Source: Niveispirillum cyanobacteriorum
GTDB lineage: Bacteria; Pseudomonadota; Alphaproteobacteria; Azospirillales; Azospirillaceae
Length of the DNA stretch: 64,000 bases
NCBI RefSeq assembly: GCF_002868735.1
Contig: NZ_CP025612.1
Location: 868,001-932,000 of the forward strand
Reading direction: 5' to 3'
A program made the position numbers and the translations under genes. Positions 9,387-17,130 of the stretch are shown here, piece after piece (the stretch's first letter is position 1; each line of letters starts with the position of its first letter). The notes under the pieces are model-generated. The model did not search any database and was not told where the DNA came from. It saw nothing but the letters and a program-made list of their open reading frames with translations.

Positions 9387-11753
9387 ATGACAGCTTGGAC
9401 CCGCAGACAGGCCCTGAAGGGCATCGGCGCCACCACCTTGGCCTGCCCTATTCTGGCAAATGCGCAAACGGCGTTGGCGACGACGGTACCGCCGTCCCCC
9501 CTGACACTCTGGTACCGCAAACCCGCGAGTGTTTGGACCGAGGCCTTGGCCATCGGCAACGGGCGCCTGGGGGCCATGGTCTTCGGCGGGATTGCCAAGG
9601 ACCAGTTACAGCTCAATGAAGATACATTGTGGTCGGGCGGACCCTATAACCCTGTCAACCCGGACGCCCGCGCCGCGCTGCCAGAGGTGAGGTCGCTGAT
9701 CGCCCAGGGCAAATATGCCGAGGCGGAAGCCCTGGTTAATGCAAAGATGATGGGCAAGCCCGTCCGGCAGATGTCCTATCAGACCTTGGGCGACCTCTGG
9801 CTGGAGTTTCCGGGCCTCACCGACGCGGCGGAGTATCGCCGCGATCTGGACCTGGACAGGGCCGTTGCAACAACACGTTTCCGTGTTGGCGACACTCTCT
9901 ATACGCGGGAAGTCTTCGCATCGCCCGTTGATCAGGTCCTTGTAGTGCGCCTTGCGGCGCAGGGGGCGGGCCGGGTTGATGTGGATGTAAAGCTTTCCAG
10001 CCCCCATAAGGGCGTAGTAGTGAAGGCAGATGCGTCCGATCTGCTGTTTCTGCGCGGTCGCAATGGGGAACAGCACGGCGTGGCCGGTGCGCTGCGCTTC
10101 ACTTGCCAAGTGCGCGCCCTGGCATCTGGCGGCACGGTTCAGCCCGGCGGCGACCACCTGATGGTTCGCGGCGCCGAAAGTGTGGTCCTGCTGCTGGCTG
10201 CCGCTACCTCGTTCCGCCGTTATGATGATGTCTCGGGCGATCCCGACGCCATAACAGCGGGGCAGATTCTGGCCGCAGCAGATAAGCCGTTCGCAGAAAT
10301 CCTGGATAGCCACCTGAACGCGCACCGCGCCCTGTTCAGGCGGGTTTCCATTGATCTGGGCACCAGTGCCGCAGCCGAGCTGCCCACCGACGAACGGATA
10401 AGCAACAGCGCGGAATTGAATGACCCTGCCCTGGCAGCGCTCTATCACCAGTTCGGCCGTTACCTGCTGATCTGCTCTTCCCGTCCCGGGACCCAGCCGG
10501 CCAACCTGCAGGGCATCTGGAACGACAGTCTGAAACCCAGCTGGGGCAGCAAATATACCATCAATATCAATACGGAGATGAATTACTGGCCGGCGGAGCC
10601 CACCTCTCTGCCGGAACTGGTAGAACCGCTGGTATCGCTGATCCGCGACATTGCCGAAACCGGGGCGCGCACTGCGCGCGACATGTATGACGCACGCGGC
10701 TGGATGGCTCATCACAACACCGATCTATGGAGAGCCACCGCACCAATCGATGGCGCAAAATTCGGCATGTGGCCTGTCGGCGGCGCTTGGCTCTGCCTGC
10801 ATCTCTGGGATCATTATGACTACGGCCGGGATTTGGACTTCCTGGCCAAGGTCTATCCCCTGATGAAGGGCTCGGCGGAGTTCTTCCTGGATACGCTGGT
10901 CGAGGACGCGAAGAGCGGCTATCTGATGACTAGCCCGTCACTGTCGCCTGAAAACCGGCATCCGCACGGTTCCTCACTGGTCGCCGGTCCGGCGATGGAT
11001 CAACAGATCCTCCGTGACCTGTTCGACAATTGTATTAAGGCGGCGGAAATCCTGGGCATCGATGCAGAGTTCCGTGAACAGGCGGCAAAAACCCGCGCAC
11101 GTCTCGCACCTGACAAGATCGGTAAGGTCGGGCAGCTTCAGGAATGGGTGGAGGACTGGGACATGCTGGCCCCGGAAATCCATCACCGCCATGTTTCCCA
11201 CCTCTATGCCGTCTATCCCAGCGGCCAAATCGATGTGTTCGACACGCCGGAACTGGCGGCAGCGGCCCGCAAATCCCTGGAAATCCGGGGCGATGAAGCT
11301 ACTGGCTGGGGTATCGGCTGGCGGTTGAACCTATGGGCACGGCTGGGGGATGCGGAACGGGCACATCTGGTGCTGCGTATGCTGCTGCGTCCCACGCGCA
11401 CCTATCCCAATATGTTCGACAGCCATCCGCCCTTCCAGATCGATGGTAATTTCGGCGGCACGGCAGGCATCACCGAGATGCTGCTGCGTAGCCGCAAGAA
11501 CGAAATCCACCTCCTGCCAGCCCTGCCGTCGGCCTGGCCCAAGGGGGCGATCAGTGGCCTGCGCGCACGGGGGGCCGTGCGGGTCGATCTGTCCTGGTCG
11601 GGCGGTCGGCTGGATCAGGCCCTGCTGGAGGCACGGGTTGCGGGCCGGCATCGCATACGCCTTGGCAAACATGTGGTGGAGATTGATCTTGAACCCCGCA
11701 AACCTGTGCGCGTGACCCGCAACGGGGCCGCCCTTGCAGTCACTCCCCTCTGA
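9387..11753 (+). CDS. Glycoside hydrolase family 95 protein (alpha-L-fucosidase/galactosidase type)
   Basis: An exported enzyme of 788 residues. The N-terminus MTAWTRRQALKGIG is a twin-arginine-like signal, so export in folded form is likely. The N-terminal beta-sandwich region begins at WYRKPASVWTEALAIGNGRLGAMVFGG. The (alpha/alpha)6 barrel contains NLQGIWNDSLKPSWGSKY and the following INTEMNYW, both hallmarks of GH95. Family members remove alpha-1,2-linked L-fucose, or in some plant-polymer-degrading bacteria L-galactose, from xyloglucan or pectin. The downstream L-fucose catabolic genes support fucose release. The ATG at 9387 is chosen over an upstream in-frame ATG (9357) because it yields the clean Tat signal. 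It probably starts an operon with the next three genes. Confidence 0.87.
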   Translation: MTAWTRRQALKGIGATTLACPILANAQTALATTVPPSPLTLWYRKPASVWTEALAIGNGRLGAMVFGGIAKDQLQLNEDTLWSGGPYNPVNPDARAALPEVRSLIAQGKYAEAEALVNAKMMGKPVRQMSYQTLGDLWLEFPGLTDAAEYRRDLDLDRAVATTRFRVGDTLYTREVFASPVDQVLVVRLAAQGAGRVDVDVKLSSPHKGVVVKADASDLLFLRGRNGEQHGVAGALRFTCQVRALASGGTVQPGGDHLMVRGAESVVLLLAAATSFRRYDDVSGDPDAITAGQILAAADKPFAEILDSHLNAHRALFRRVSIDLGTSAAAELPTDERISNSAELNDPALAALYHQFGRYLLICSSRPGTQPANLQGIWNDSLKPSWGSKYTININTEMNYWPAEPTSLPELVEPLVSLIRDIAETGARTARDMYDARGWMAHHNTDLWRATAPIDGAKFGMWPVGGAWLCLHLWDHYDYGRDLDFLAKVYPLMKGSAEFFLDTLVEDAKSGYLMTSPSLSPENRHPHGSSLVAGPAMDQQILRDLFDNCIKAAEILGIDAEFREQAAKTRARLAPDKIGKVGQLQEWVEDWDMLAPEIHHRHVSHLYAVYPSGQIDVFDTPELAAAARKSLEIRGDEATGWGIGWRLNLWARLGDAERAHLVLRMLLRPTRTYPNMFDSHPPFQIDGNFGGTAGITEMLLRSRKNEIHLLPALPSAWPKGAISGLRARGAVRVDLSWSGGRLDQALLEARVAGRHRIRLGKHVVEIDLEPRKPVRVTRNGAALAVTPL

Positions 11754-11767
11754 GGATGGCGCCCGCC

Positions 11768-12622
11768 ATGAAGAAATTTGCAATCTGTTTGGCATCCTTG
11801 GTGCTGGCGTGCCCGGTTCTGGCCGCCGACCCGGCCCCGGACACGCCCCGCCCCCGCATGGCCAAAATCGTGCTGATCGGCGACAGCACCGTTGCCGTGC
11901 AGGGCGGATGGGGGCCCAGCTTCTGCGGATACCACGTCACATCCGCCGTCGCCTGTGTCAATCTGGCCAAGGGTGGGCGGAGTTCCGGTAATTACCGGGC
12001 CGAACGCTCCTGGGAAATCGCCATGGAGGAGGTGAAGGGTGGCGGGTTTGACAAAACCTATGTCCTGATCCAGTTCGGCCACAATGACCAGCCGGGCAAA
12101 CCCGGCCGGTCAACCGATCTGGCGACCGAGTTCCCAGCCAACCTGAAGCGCTATGTGGAGGAGATACGGGCCGCAGGCGCAGAACCGATTCTTGTCACCC
12201 CCCTGACGCGAAGGCAGTTCAAAGAGGGCGTTCTGCAGGACGATCTCGGCCCCTGGGCAGAGACAACACGTGGGGTTGCTGCCGATCTGAAGGTGCCGCT
12301 GATCGATCTGCATGCGCGTTCACGTCAGGCGGTGCAGGAGATGGGTCCGACCCAGGCCAACCGCTTCGCCCAGATGCCGCCCCCGCCGGAGGTGGCCGCC
12401 GCCGCCCTGACCGGCACCACCATTCCGGCCAGCAAGCCCAGTGATCCCGCCGCCGGTCAGACACCAGCACAGAACAATGCGGCGGTGGAACCGATGGGCC
12501 AGGCCAAACTGTCCTTCGATTACACCCACCTGGGCCGTGAAGGGGCGGATTACTTCGCTACCATCGTCACAAAGGAACTGGCGGATGCCGTGCCCGCCCT
12601 TCGCCGTTTCCTGATCCCCTGA
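11768..12622 (+). CDS. SGNH-family rhamnogalacturonan acetylesterase
   Basis: An exported 284-residue SGNH hydrolase. The signal peptide MKKFAICLASLVLACPVLA precedes a GDST motif carrying the nucleophilic serine. The oxyanion glycine lies in LAKGGRSS, the asparagine in QFGHND, and the catalytic D..H pair in FDYTHLGREGAD near the C-terminus. This arrangement matches the rhamnogalacturonan acetylesterase branch, which removes acetyl groups from the rhamnogalacturonan I backbone of pectin. A proline/alanine-rich insertion (about residues 200-235) precedes the histidine motif. The ATG at 11768 has GAGG 12 bases upstream; an in-frame ATG at 11756 is too close to it. The gene follows the GH95 stop by 14 bases. 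Confidence 0.82.
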   Translation: MKKFAICLASLVLACPVLAADPAPDTPRPRMAKIVLIGDSTVAVQGGWGPSFCGYHVTSAVACVNLAKGGRSSGNYRAERSWEIAMEEVKGGGFDKTYVLIQFGHNDQPGKPGRSTDLATEFPANLKRYVEEIRAAGAEPILVTPLTRRQFKEGVLQDDLGPWAETTRGVAADLKVPLIDLHARSRQAVQEMGPTQANRFAQMPPPPEVAAAALTGTTIPASKPSDPAAGQTPAQNNAAVEPMGQAKLSFDYTHLGREGADYFATIVTKELADAVPALRRFLIP

Positions 12623-12647
12623 CCCGACCGACGAGAGAGAACACGAC

Positions 12648-14282
12648 ATGACCGATATCTCCCGCCGCAACGCGCTTAGTCTCGCCCTGATGGGCGGTGC
12701 AGGCCTTGCCACTGGCCCCGCCGCAATCGCCGGGGCTGCTGCGCCCGCTTCCGCACCAACCGCCTGCATTCCGCCCGGCAAGCCCGGCGGCCCGCAATGG
12801 GCACGCGGCCTGGACAACCAACGCAAGCCCGACCTGGGCGATGGCCGTTTCCTGAACCCGCTTTTTTCCGGTGACCATCCCGATCCCACGATCCTGAAGG
12901 ACGGGAAGGATTATTACATCACCTTCTCCACCTTCGACAGCTATCCGGGTCTGGTCATCTGGCATTCGCAGGATTTGCTGAACTGGAAGCCGGTGACAGC
13001 GGCGCTGACCAAGAATCTGGGCTCCGTTTGGGCACCAGAACTGACCAAGCATAATGGCCGCTTTTTCCTCTACATCCCCGTAAAGGGCACGCCGACCGGC
13101 ACCTATGTCATCTGGGCCGACAAGATCGAAGGCCCGTGGAGCGAGCCGAAATATCTGGGTCTTTCCGGCTTCATCGACCCCGGCCATGCCGTGGGCGAGG
13201 ATGGGTCGCGCTGGCTGTTCCTGTCAGGCGGCAGCCGTATCCGCCTGAGCGATGATGGTTTGTCGACCGTGGGGGAACCGGAGAAGGTCTATAACCCCTG
13301 GCGCTATCCGTCCGATTGGATCGTGGAGGGTTTCTCACCAGAAGGGCCGAAGATCACGCGGCATGGTGAATATTTCTATATGATCACCGCCGTGGGCGGC
13401 ACGGCGGGTCCGCCGACCGGCCATATGGTCATCGCCGCGCGGTCGAAATCCATCAATGGCCCCTGGGAGGATTGCCCCCACAATCCCATCGTCCGCACCG
13501 TCAGCAATGATGAATATTGGTGGTCGCGCGGCCATGCCACGTTGGTGGAGGGGCCAGCAGGCGACTGGTGGTCCGTATATCACGGGTTTGAAAATGGGTT
13601 CTGGACGCTGGGCCGGCAGACATTGCTGGACCCCGTGGAATGGACGGCGGATGGCTGGTTCCGCATGACGGGCGGTGACCTGTCGCAGCCCCTTCCCGCC
13701 CCCAAGGGCGGCAAAAAGGGGCCGCATGGCATGGCCCTTTCGGACGATTTCAAGACCCTGCAAATCGGCACGAAATGGAACTTCTTCAAACCCGGCCCGA
13801 CAGAGGACGCGCGCGCCAGCGTGGCCAACGGCACATTGCACCTGGTAGCCAGCGGTACCGCGCCCAAGGACAGTTCACCCCTGCTCCTGGTGGCCGGCGA
13901 CACCTCGTACCAGTTCGAATGCGATATCGAGATCGAGGCGGGCGGCGTGGCCGGTATGGTGCTTTTCTATGATGAGAAGCTCTATTGCGGCGTCGGGTTC
14001 GATGAGAAGCGGTTCGTGACGCATCAGTACGGCATCGAACGGGGCCGCCCCGGTAACCCGCATGGGCGCAAGATGCGGCTGCGCACCACCAATGACCGCC
14101 ATATCGTCTATTACGATTTCAGCGGCGATGGCGGCAAAACCTGGAACCGGTTTGACCGTGGCATGGAAGTATCGGGCTATCACCACAATGTTCGTGGCGG
14201 CTTCCTGATGCTGCGTCCGGGCATTTACTCCGCCGGTAGCGGCACCGCCAAATTCTCCAACTTCACCTTCAAGGCGTTGTAA
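12648..14282 (+). CDS. Glycoside hydrolase family 43 protein
   Basis: An exported 544-residue enzyme with a Tat-like start (SRRNALSLALMGGAG). The five-bladed propeller typical of GH43 begins at FSGDHPDPTILKDGKDYY, where the aspartate of HPDPT is the expected catalytic base. SVWAPEL and the later SRGHATLVEGPAGDWW are further GH43 landmarks. A second beta-sandwich domain (about residues 360-544) resembles the C-terminal domain of beta-xylosidase/arabinosidase-type GH43 proteins. Likely substrates are arabinan or xylose/arabinose side chains of pectin or hemicellulose; the exact specificity is not readable. It lies 25 bases after the esterase gene and abuts the lyase gene. Confidence 0.83.
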   Translation: MTDISRRNALSLALMGGAGLATGPAAIAGAAAPASAPTACIPPGKPGGPQWARGLDNQRKPDLGDGRFLNPLFSGDHPDPTILKDGKDYYITFSTFDSYPGLVIWHSQDLLNWKPVTAALTKNLGSVWAPELTKHNGRFFLYIPVKGTPTGTYVIWADKIEGPWSEPKYLGLSGFIDPGHAVGEDGSRWLFLSGGSRIRLSDDGLSTVGEPEKVYNPWRYPSDWIVEGFSPEGPKITRHGEYFYMITAVGGTAGPPTGHMVIAARSKSINGPWEDCPHNPIVRTVSNDEYWWSRGHATLVEGPAGDWWSVYHGFENGFWTLGRQTLLDPVEWTADGWFRMTGGDLSQPLPAPKGGKKGPHGMALSDDFKTLQIGTKWNFFKPGPTEDARASVANGTLHLVASGTAPKDSSPLLLVAGDTSYQFECDIEIEAGGVAGMVLFYDEKLYCGVGFDEKRFVTHQYGIERGRPGNPHGRKMRLRTTNDRHIVYYDFSGDGGKTWNRFDRGMEVSGYHHNVRGGFLMLRPGIYSAGSGTAKFSNFTFKAL

Positions 14283-14284
14283 CC

Positions 14285-15598
14285 ATGCCGGCCCTGCTGC
14301 TTGCCGCCGCCCTTGTCACGACCATTCCCGCCTTTCCCGGGGCCGAGGGGGCGGGTGCCACCTCCCTGGGTGGGCGGGGCGGCGCTGTCCTGCGGGTCAC
14401 AAATCTGGAGGATAGCGGCCCCGGATCGCTGCGTGCGGCCGTGGAGGCGGCGGGGCCGCGCACAATCATCTTTGACATTGGCGGCACCATAATCTTGAAA
14501 AGCCCACTGAATGTCCGTCAGGGGCGCGTCACCATCGCCGGGCAGACGGCGCCCGGCGATGGCATCACCCTGCGCGGGCAGCCGTTCCGGATCCATGCCG
14601 ACGATGTTGTTGTCCGCTATCTGAGGGTCCGTTTAGGCGATGAACAGGGGGTGGAAAGCGATGCGTTCGAAATCACGGGTGGACGGCGGATCATGGTGGA
14701 CCATGTGTCGGCCAGTTGGTCGGTGGATGAAAGCCTGTCGATCGGCTCCACCTACAAACAGGTGGCGGACGGCCCTTATGACATTACCGTGCAATGGTCG
14801 ATCATCGCACAGTCACTGAACAAGTCGCTGCATGCCAAGGGGCAGCATGGTTATGGCACCTTGTTGCGCTGTTCCCATGGCGCAAAAATCAGCTTTCACC
14901 ATAATCTCTGGGCTCACCATATCGCCCGCATGCCACGCCCCGGCAACACGCAGATGCCACCGGTGGACAATATAGGACCGTTCTATCAATTCCATTCCAA
15001 TGTCTTTTACAACTGGGGTGGAAGGGCGTCGGGTTACAATGCCGATCAGGGGGTGAAGGCCTCCATCGTCAGCTATGATTTCATCGACAATACCTACATT
15101 TCAGGCCCGAATTCACAGGGGCAGCTCGCCTTCGAAGAGGCGAACCCCAATGCGCGCCTCTATTTCGCTGGCAACAGCATGAATGGCAACATCCCGACCG
15201 ATCCATGGTCGCTGGTCGATGCCAGGGTCGGCATCCGCCGCGATACGCCGCTGGCGGACATGGCCCCACTGACACCGGACCCTGCTCCCAGCGCCTTTCA
15301 ACGTGTCCTGGCCCATGCCGGTACATCACTTTCCCGCGATACCATCGACCGAAATGTGGTGGCCAGTGTGAAGGACCGCACCGGCACATTGATCGATAGC
15401 CAGACACAGGTCGGCGGCTGGCCCGCCCTGGCGCCCGGCCAACCCTGGACCGACAGCGACGGCGACGGCATGCCCAATGCCTGGGAGATCGCCAATCACC
15501 TGAAACCAAACGATCCTTCAGATAGCTTCAGGGTAGGTGCCAACGGCTACACCAACCTGGAGCAGTGGCTGAATTCTCTCGCGTCGAGTTATCAGTGA
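14285..15598 (+). CDS. Pectate lyase-like polysaccharide lyase (PL1 type, right-handed beta-helix)
   Basis: An exported beta-helix protein of 437 residues with a short signal sequence (MPALLLAAALVTT). The start of the mature protein, AFPGAEGAGATSLGGRGG, and the RVTNLEDSGPGSLRAAVE strand are characteristic of PL1-type pectate lyases in polysaccharide loci. VDHVSASWSVDESLS corresponds to the calcium and substrate cleft. The C-terminal DSDGDGMPNAWE is a thrombospondin-3-like calcium-binding motif. Pectate lyases cleave demethylated homogalacturonan, which fits the pectinesterase downstream. The ATG starts two bases after the GH43 stop, so the genes are co-transcribed. Confidence 0.83.
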   Translation: MPALLLAAALVTTIPAFPGAEGAGATSLGGRGGAVLRVTNLEDSGPGSLRAAVEAAGPRTIIFDIGGTIILKSPLNVRQGRVTIAGQTAPGDGITLRGQPFRIHADDVVVRYLRVRLGDEQGVESDAFEITGGRRIMVDHVSASWSVDESLSIGSTYKQVADGPYDITVQWSIIAQSLNKSLHAKGQHGYGTLLRCSHGAKISFHHNLWAHHIARMPRPGNTQMPPVDNIGPFYQFHSNVFYNWGGRASGYNADQGVKASIVSYDFIDNTYISGPNSQGQLAFEEANPNARLYFAGNSMNGNIPTDPWSLVDARVGIRRDTPLADMAPLTPDPAPSAFQRVLAHAGTSLSRDTIDRNVVASVKDRTGTLIDSQTQVGGWPALAPGQPWTDSDGDGMPNAWEIANHLKPNDPSDSFRVGANGYTNLEQWLNSLASSYQ

Positions 15599-15627
15599 AA
15601 ATCTATTATCACTTGTGAAATTTGCAT

Positions 15628-15642
15628 TGACACCGGTGGTCA
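15628..15642. promoter_or_regulatory. LacI-type operator copy 2
   Basis: TGACACCGGTGGTCA shares the left half and centre of the site at 9277, but its right half is displaced by one inserted base. It lies between the lyase stop and the pectinesterase start. Confidence 0.4.
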
Positions 15643-15775
15643 GTCGCCATAGCTTGATGGGAGATCAGCCAAGGAATAGTGGGCTTTAATCTATCCCCCG
15701 ACTTTGGTCGGGGACCGCCCAAACTCTTTGGAATCTCGACGACTGCCGGTGTTATCGCTAACGCAAAAGCGTTAT

Positions 15776-15789
15776 TGACACCGGTGACA
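15776..15789. promoter_or_regulatory. LacI-type operator copy 3
   Basis: TGACACCGGTGACA matches the palindrome TGACACCGGTGTCA at 13 of 14 positions. It is 148 bases after copy 2, a distance compatible with two operators serving one promoter region or a loop. Confidence 0.5.
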
Positions 15790-15907
15790 ATTGGACTTAA
15801 CTTTTCTGTCATAACATCAATCAAACCGGCTTTAAGGTCGTGATTGAAACAAGGCGACAGCGCCTGAACGCCGGTAACGGCGTCGAACACACCAGGGGAG
15901 GCAGATT

Positions 15908-15955
15908 ATGAACCGGACATATCGACGATCCAGGGCAAAGACCGCCGCCGTCTAG
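15908..15955 (+). CDS. Possible 15-residue arginine-rich leader peptide
   Basis: ATG at 15908 follows GGGGAGG with ideal spacing and opens a 15-codon frame rich in arginine (MNRTYRRSRAKTAAV) ending in TAG at 15953-15955. It lies 85 bases before the pectinesterase ATG in a different context from any known gene start. It may be a translated leader, a relic of a displaced gene start, or chance. No function can be assigned. Confidence 0.25.
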   Translation: MNRTYRRSRAKTAAV

Positions 15956-16040
15956 CGCAGGCGCTATCCGCCTTTAAAACTGGAACTTGATCATGTTGAC
16001 GCCCTGCCCCATGGCGGATGGCGGACGGGATCGCTTTAAC

Positions 16041-17087
16041 ATGACACGCCGGCTGTTCCTGGCCGGTGGCGCCTTGTCTGCGTCCCTGCCCCTTCCTGCG
16101 CTCGCTGCTGACACGCCCCATGTACATGTCGCGAAGAACGGCCGCAACGGTGCCTTTCGCAGCATTGCTGACGCACTGGCCGCTGCGCCTGACGACCCGG
16201 CAAAGCCTTGGCATATCGCGATTGGCCCAGGCGTTTGGGAGGAGAAGCTGCGGATCACCCGACCGCACGTCACCCTGACGGGGGCGGGCCGGCACCGGAC
16301 AATCCTGACCTATTCCATGGCCGCAGGTATGAAACGGCCGGACAAGGGCAACTGGGGAACCTACGGATCCTCTGCGGTGACGGTCGAGGCGCCTGATTTT
16401 GCCGCTGCCCATCTGTCCATCCGCAATGATTTCGATTACGTAGCGAACACGCTGCGCGCCGACGGAATCAACGGGGCACAGGCGGTCGCTCTGGCCCTGG
16501 GCCCCGGAGCGGACCGGTCCGTGCTGCGCGACGTTGCCATTATCGGCCATCAGGACAGCTTCTATCTGCGGTCGGGTCGCGCCCTGGTGGAAGACAGCCT
16601 GATCGCCGGCAGCGTGGATTTCATCTTCGGCGGGGCCGCAGCACTGATCCGCAACTGCGAAATCCGCTCCCGCCTTCGCCCCGGCGACGGGGTACAGGGC
16701 TTCGTGGCCGCCCCCAGCACACATCAGGGACAACCGGTGGGCTTTGTCTTCCGGCAATGCCGCCTGACGCGGGAGGACGCTCTGCCTGACGGTTCAGTGT
16801 ATCTGGGCCGTCCCTGGCGGGCGGGCGGCAACATGGAACTGCTGGGGGCCAGCGCCTTCATCGATTGCTGGATGGACGCACATATCCATCCCGATGGCTG
16901 GACCTCTATGGGGTACACGCGCGACGGCACCCGTACGGAGCTGACACCCGGTGAAGCGCGACTTTTCGAGTATGGCAGCCAGGGACCGGGCAGCGGCAGC
17001 GCCAGTCGCAGCCGGCGCCTGCTGTCGACCGGCGATCTGGTGACATTCGACAGATCGAACATGTGGGGCGACTGGCAACCGGCATGA
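16041..17087 (+). CDS. Pectinesterase (carbohydrate esterase family 8)
   Basis: An exported pectin methylesterase (348 residues) that removes methyl groups from homogalacturonan, producing substrate for the pectate lyase upstream. The signal MTRRLFLAGGALSASLPLPA has a twin-arginine-like start. Right-handed beta-helix CE8 motifs are visible: GHQDSFYLRSGR and GSVDFIFGGA carry the two catalytic aspartates, and YLGRPWR carries the conserved arginine. The ATG at 16041 is preferred because upstream in-frame starts (15987 TTG, 15993 ATG) would bury the signal peptide behind a polar extension. The gene leads into the TonB receptor 43 bases later. Confidence 0.85.
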   Translation: MTRRLFLAGGALSASLPLPALAADTPHVHVAKNGRNGAFRSIADALAAAPDDPAKPWHIAIGPGVWEEKLRITRPHVTLTGAGRHRTILTYSMAAGMKRPDKGNWGTYGSSAVTVEAPDFAAAHLSIRNDFDYVANTLRADGINGAQAVALALGPGADRSVLRDVAIIGHQDSFYLRSGRALVEDSLIAGSVDFIFGGAAALIRNCEIRSRLRPGDGVQGFVAAPSTHQGQPVGFVFRQCRLTREDALPDGSVYLGRPWRAGGNMELLGASAFIDCWMDAHIHPDGWTSMGYTRDGTRTELTPGEARLFEYGSQGPGSGSASRSRRLLSTGDLVTFDRSNMWGDWQPA

Positions 17088-17130
17088 CAGACCGGGAACA
17101 CCAGCGTCGGACAAGGGGAGGTAGAGGAAA

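Larger units (their letters stand above)
15599..16040. promoter_or_regulatory. 442-base regulatory gap before the pectinesterase/TonB receptor unit
   Basis: Two LacI-like half-palindromes (15628 and 15776, listed separately) flank a hairpin, CCCCGAC (15696-15702) with GTCGGGG (15707-15713). A second inverted repeat, TAACGC AAAA GCGTTA (15759-15774), directly precedes the second operator. A 15-codon open frame with a strong Shine-Dalgarno follows at 15908. No full-length gene is present. This looks like the promoter and leader of a second transcription unit. Confidence 0.5.
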
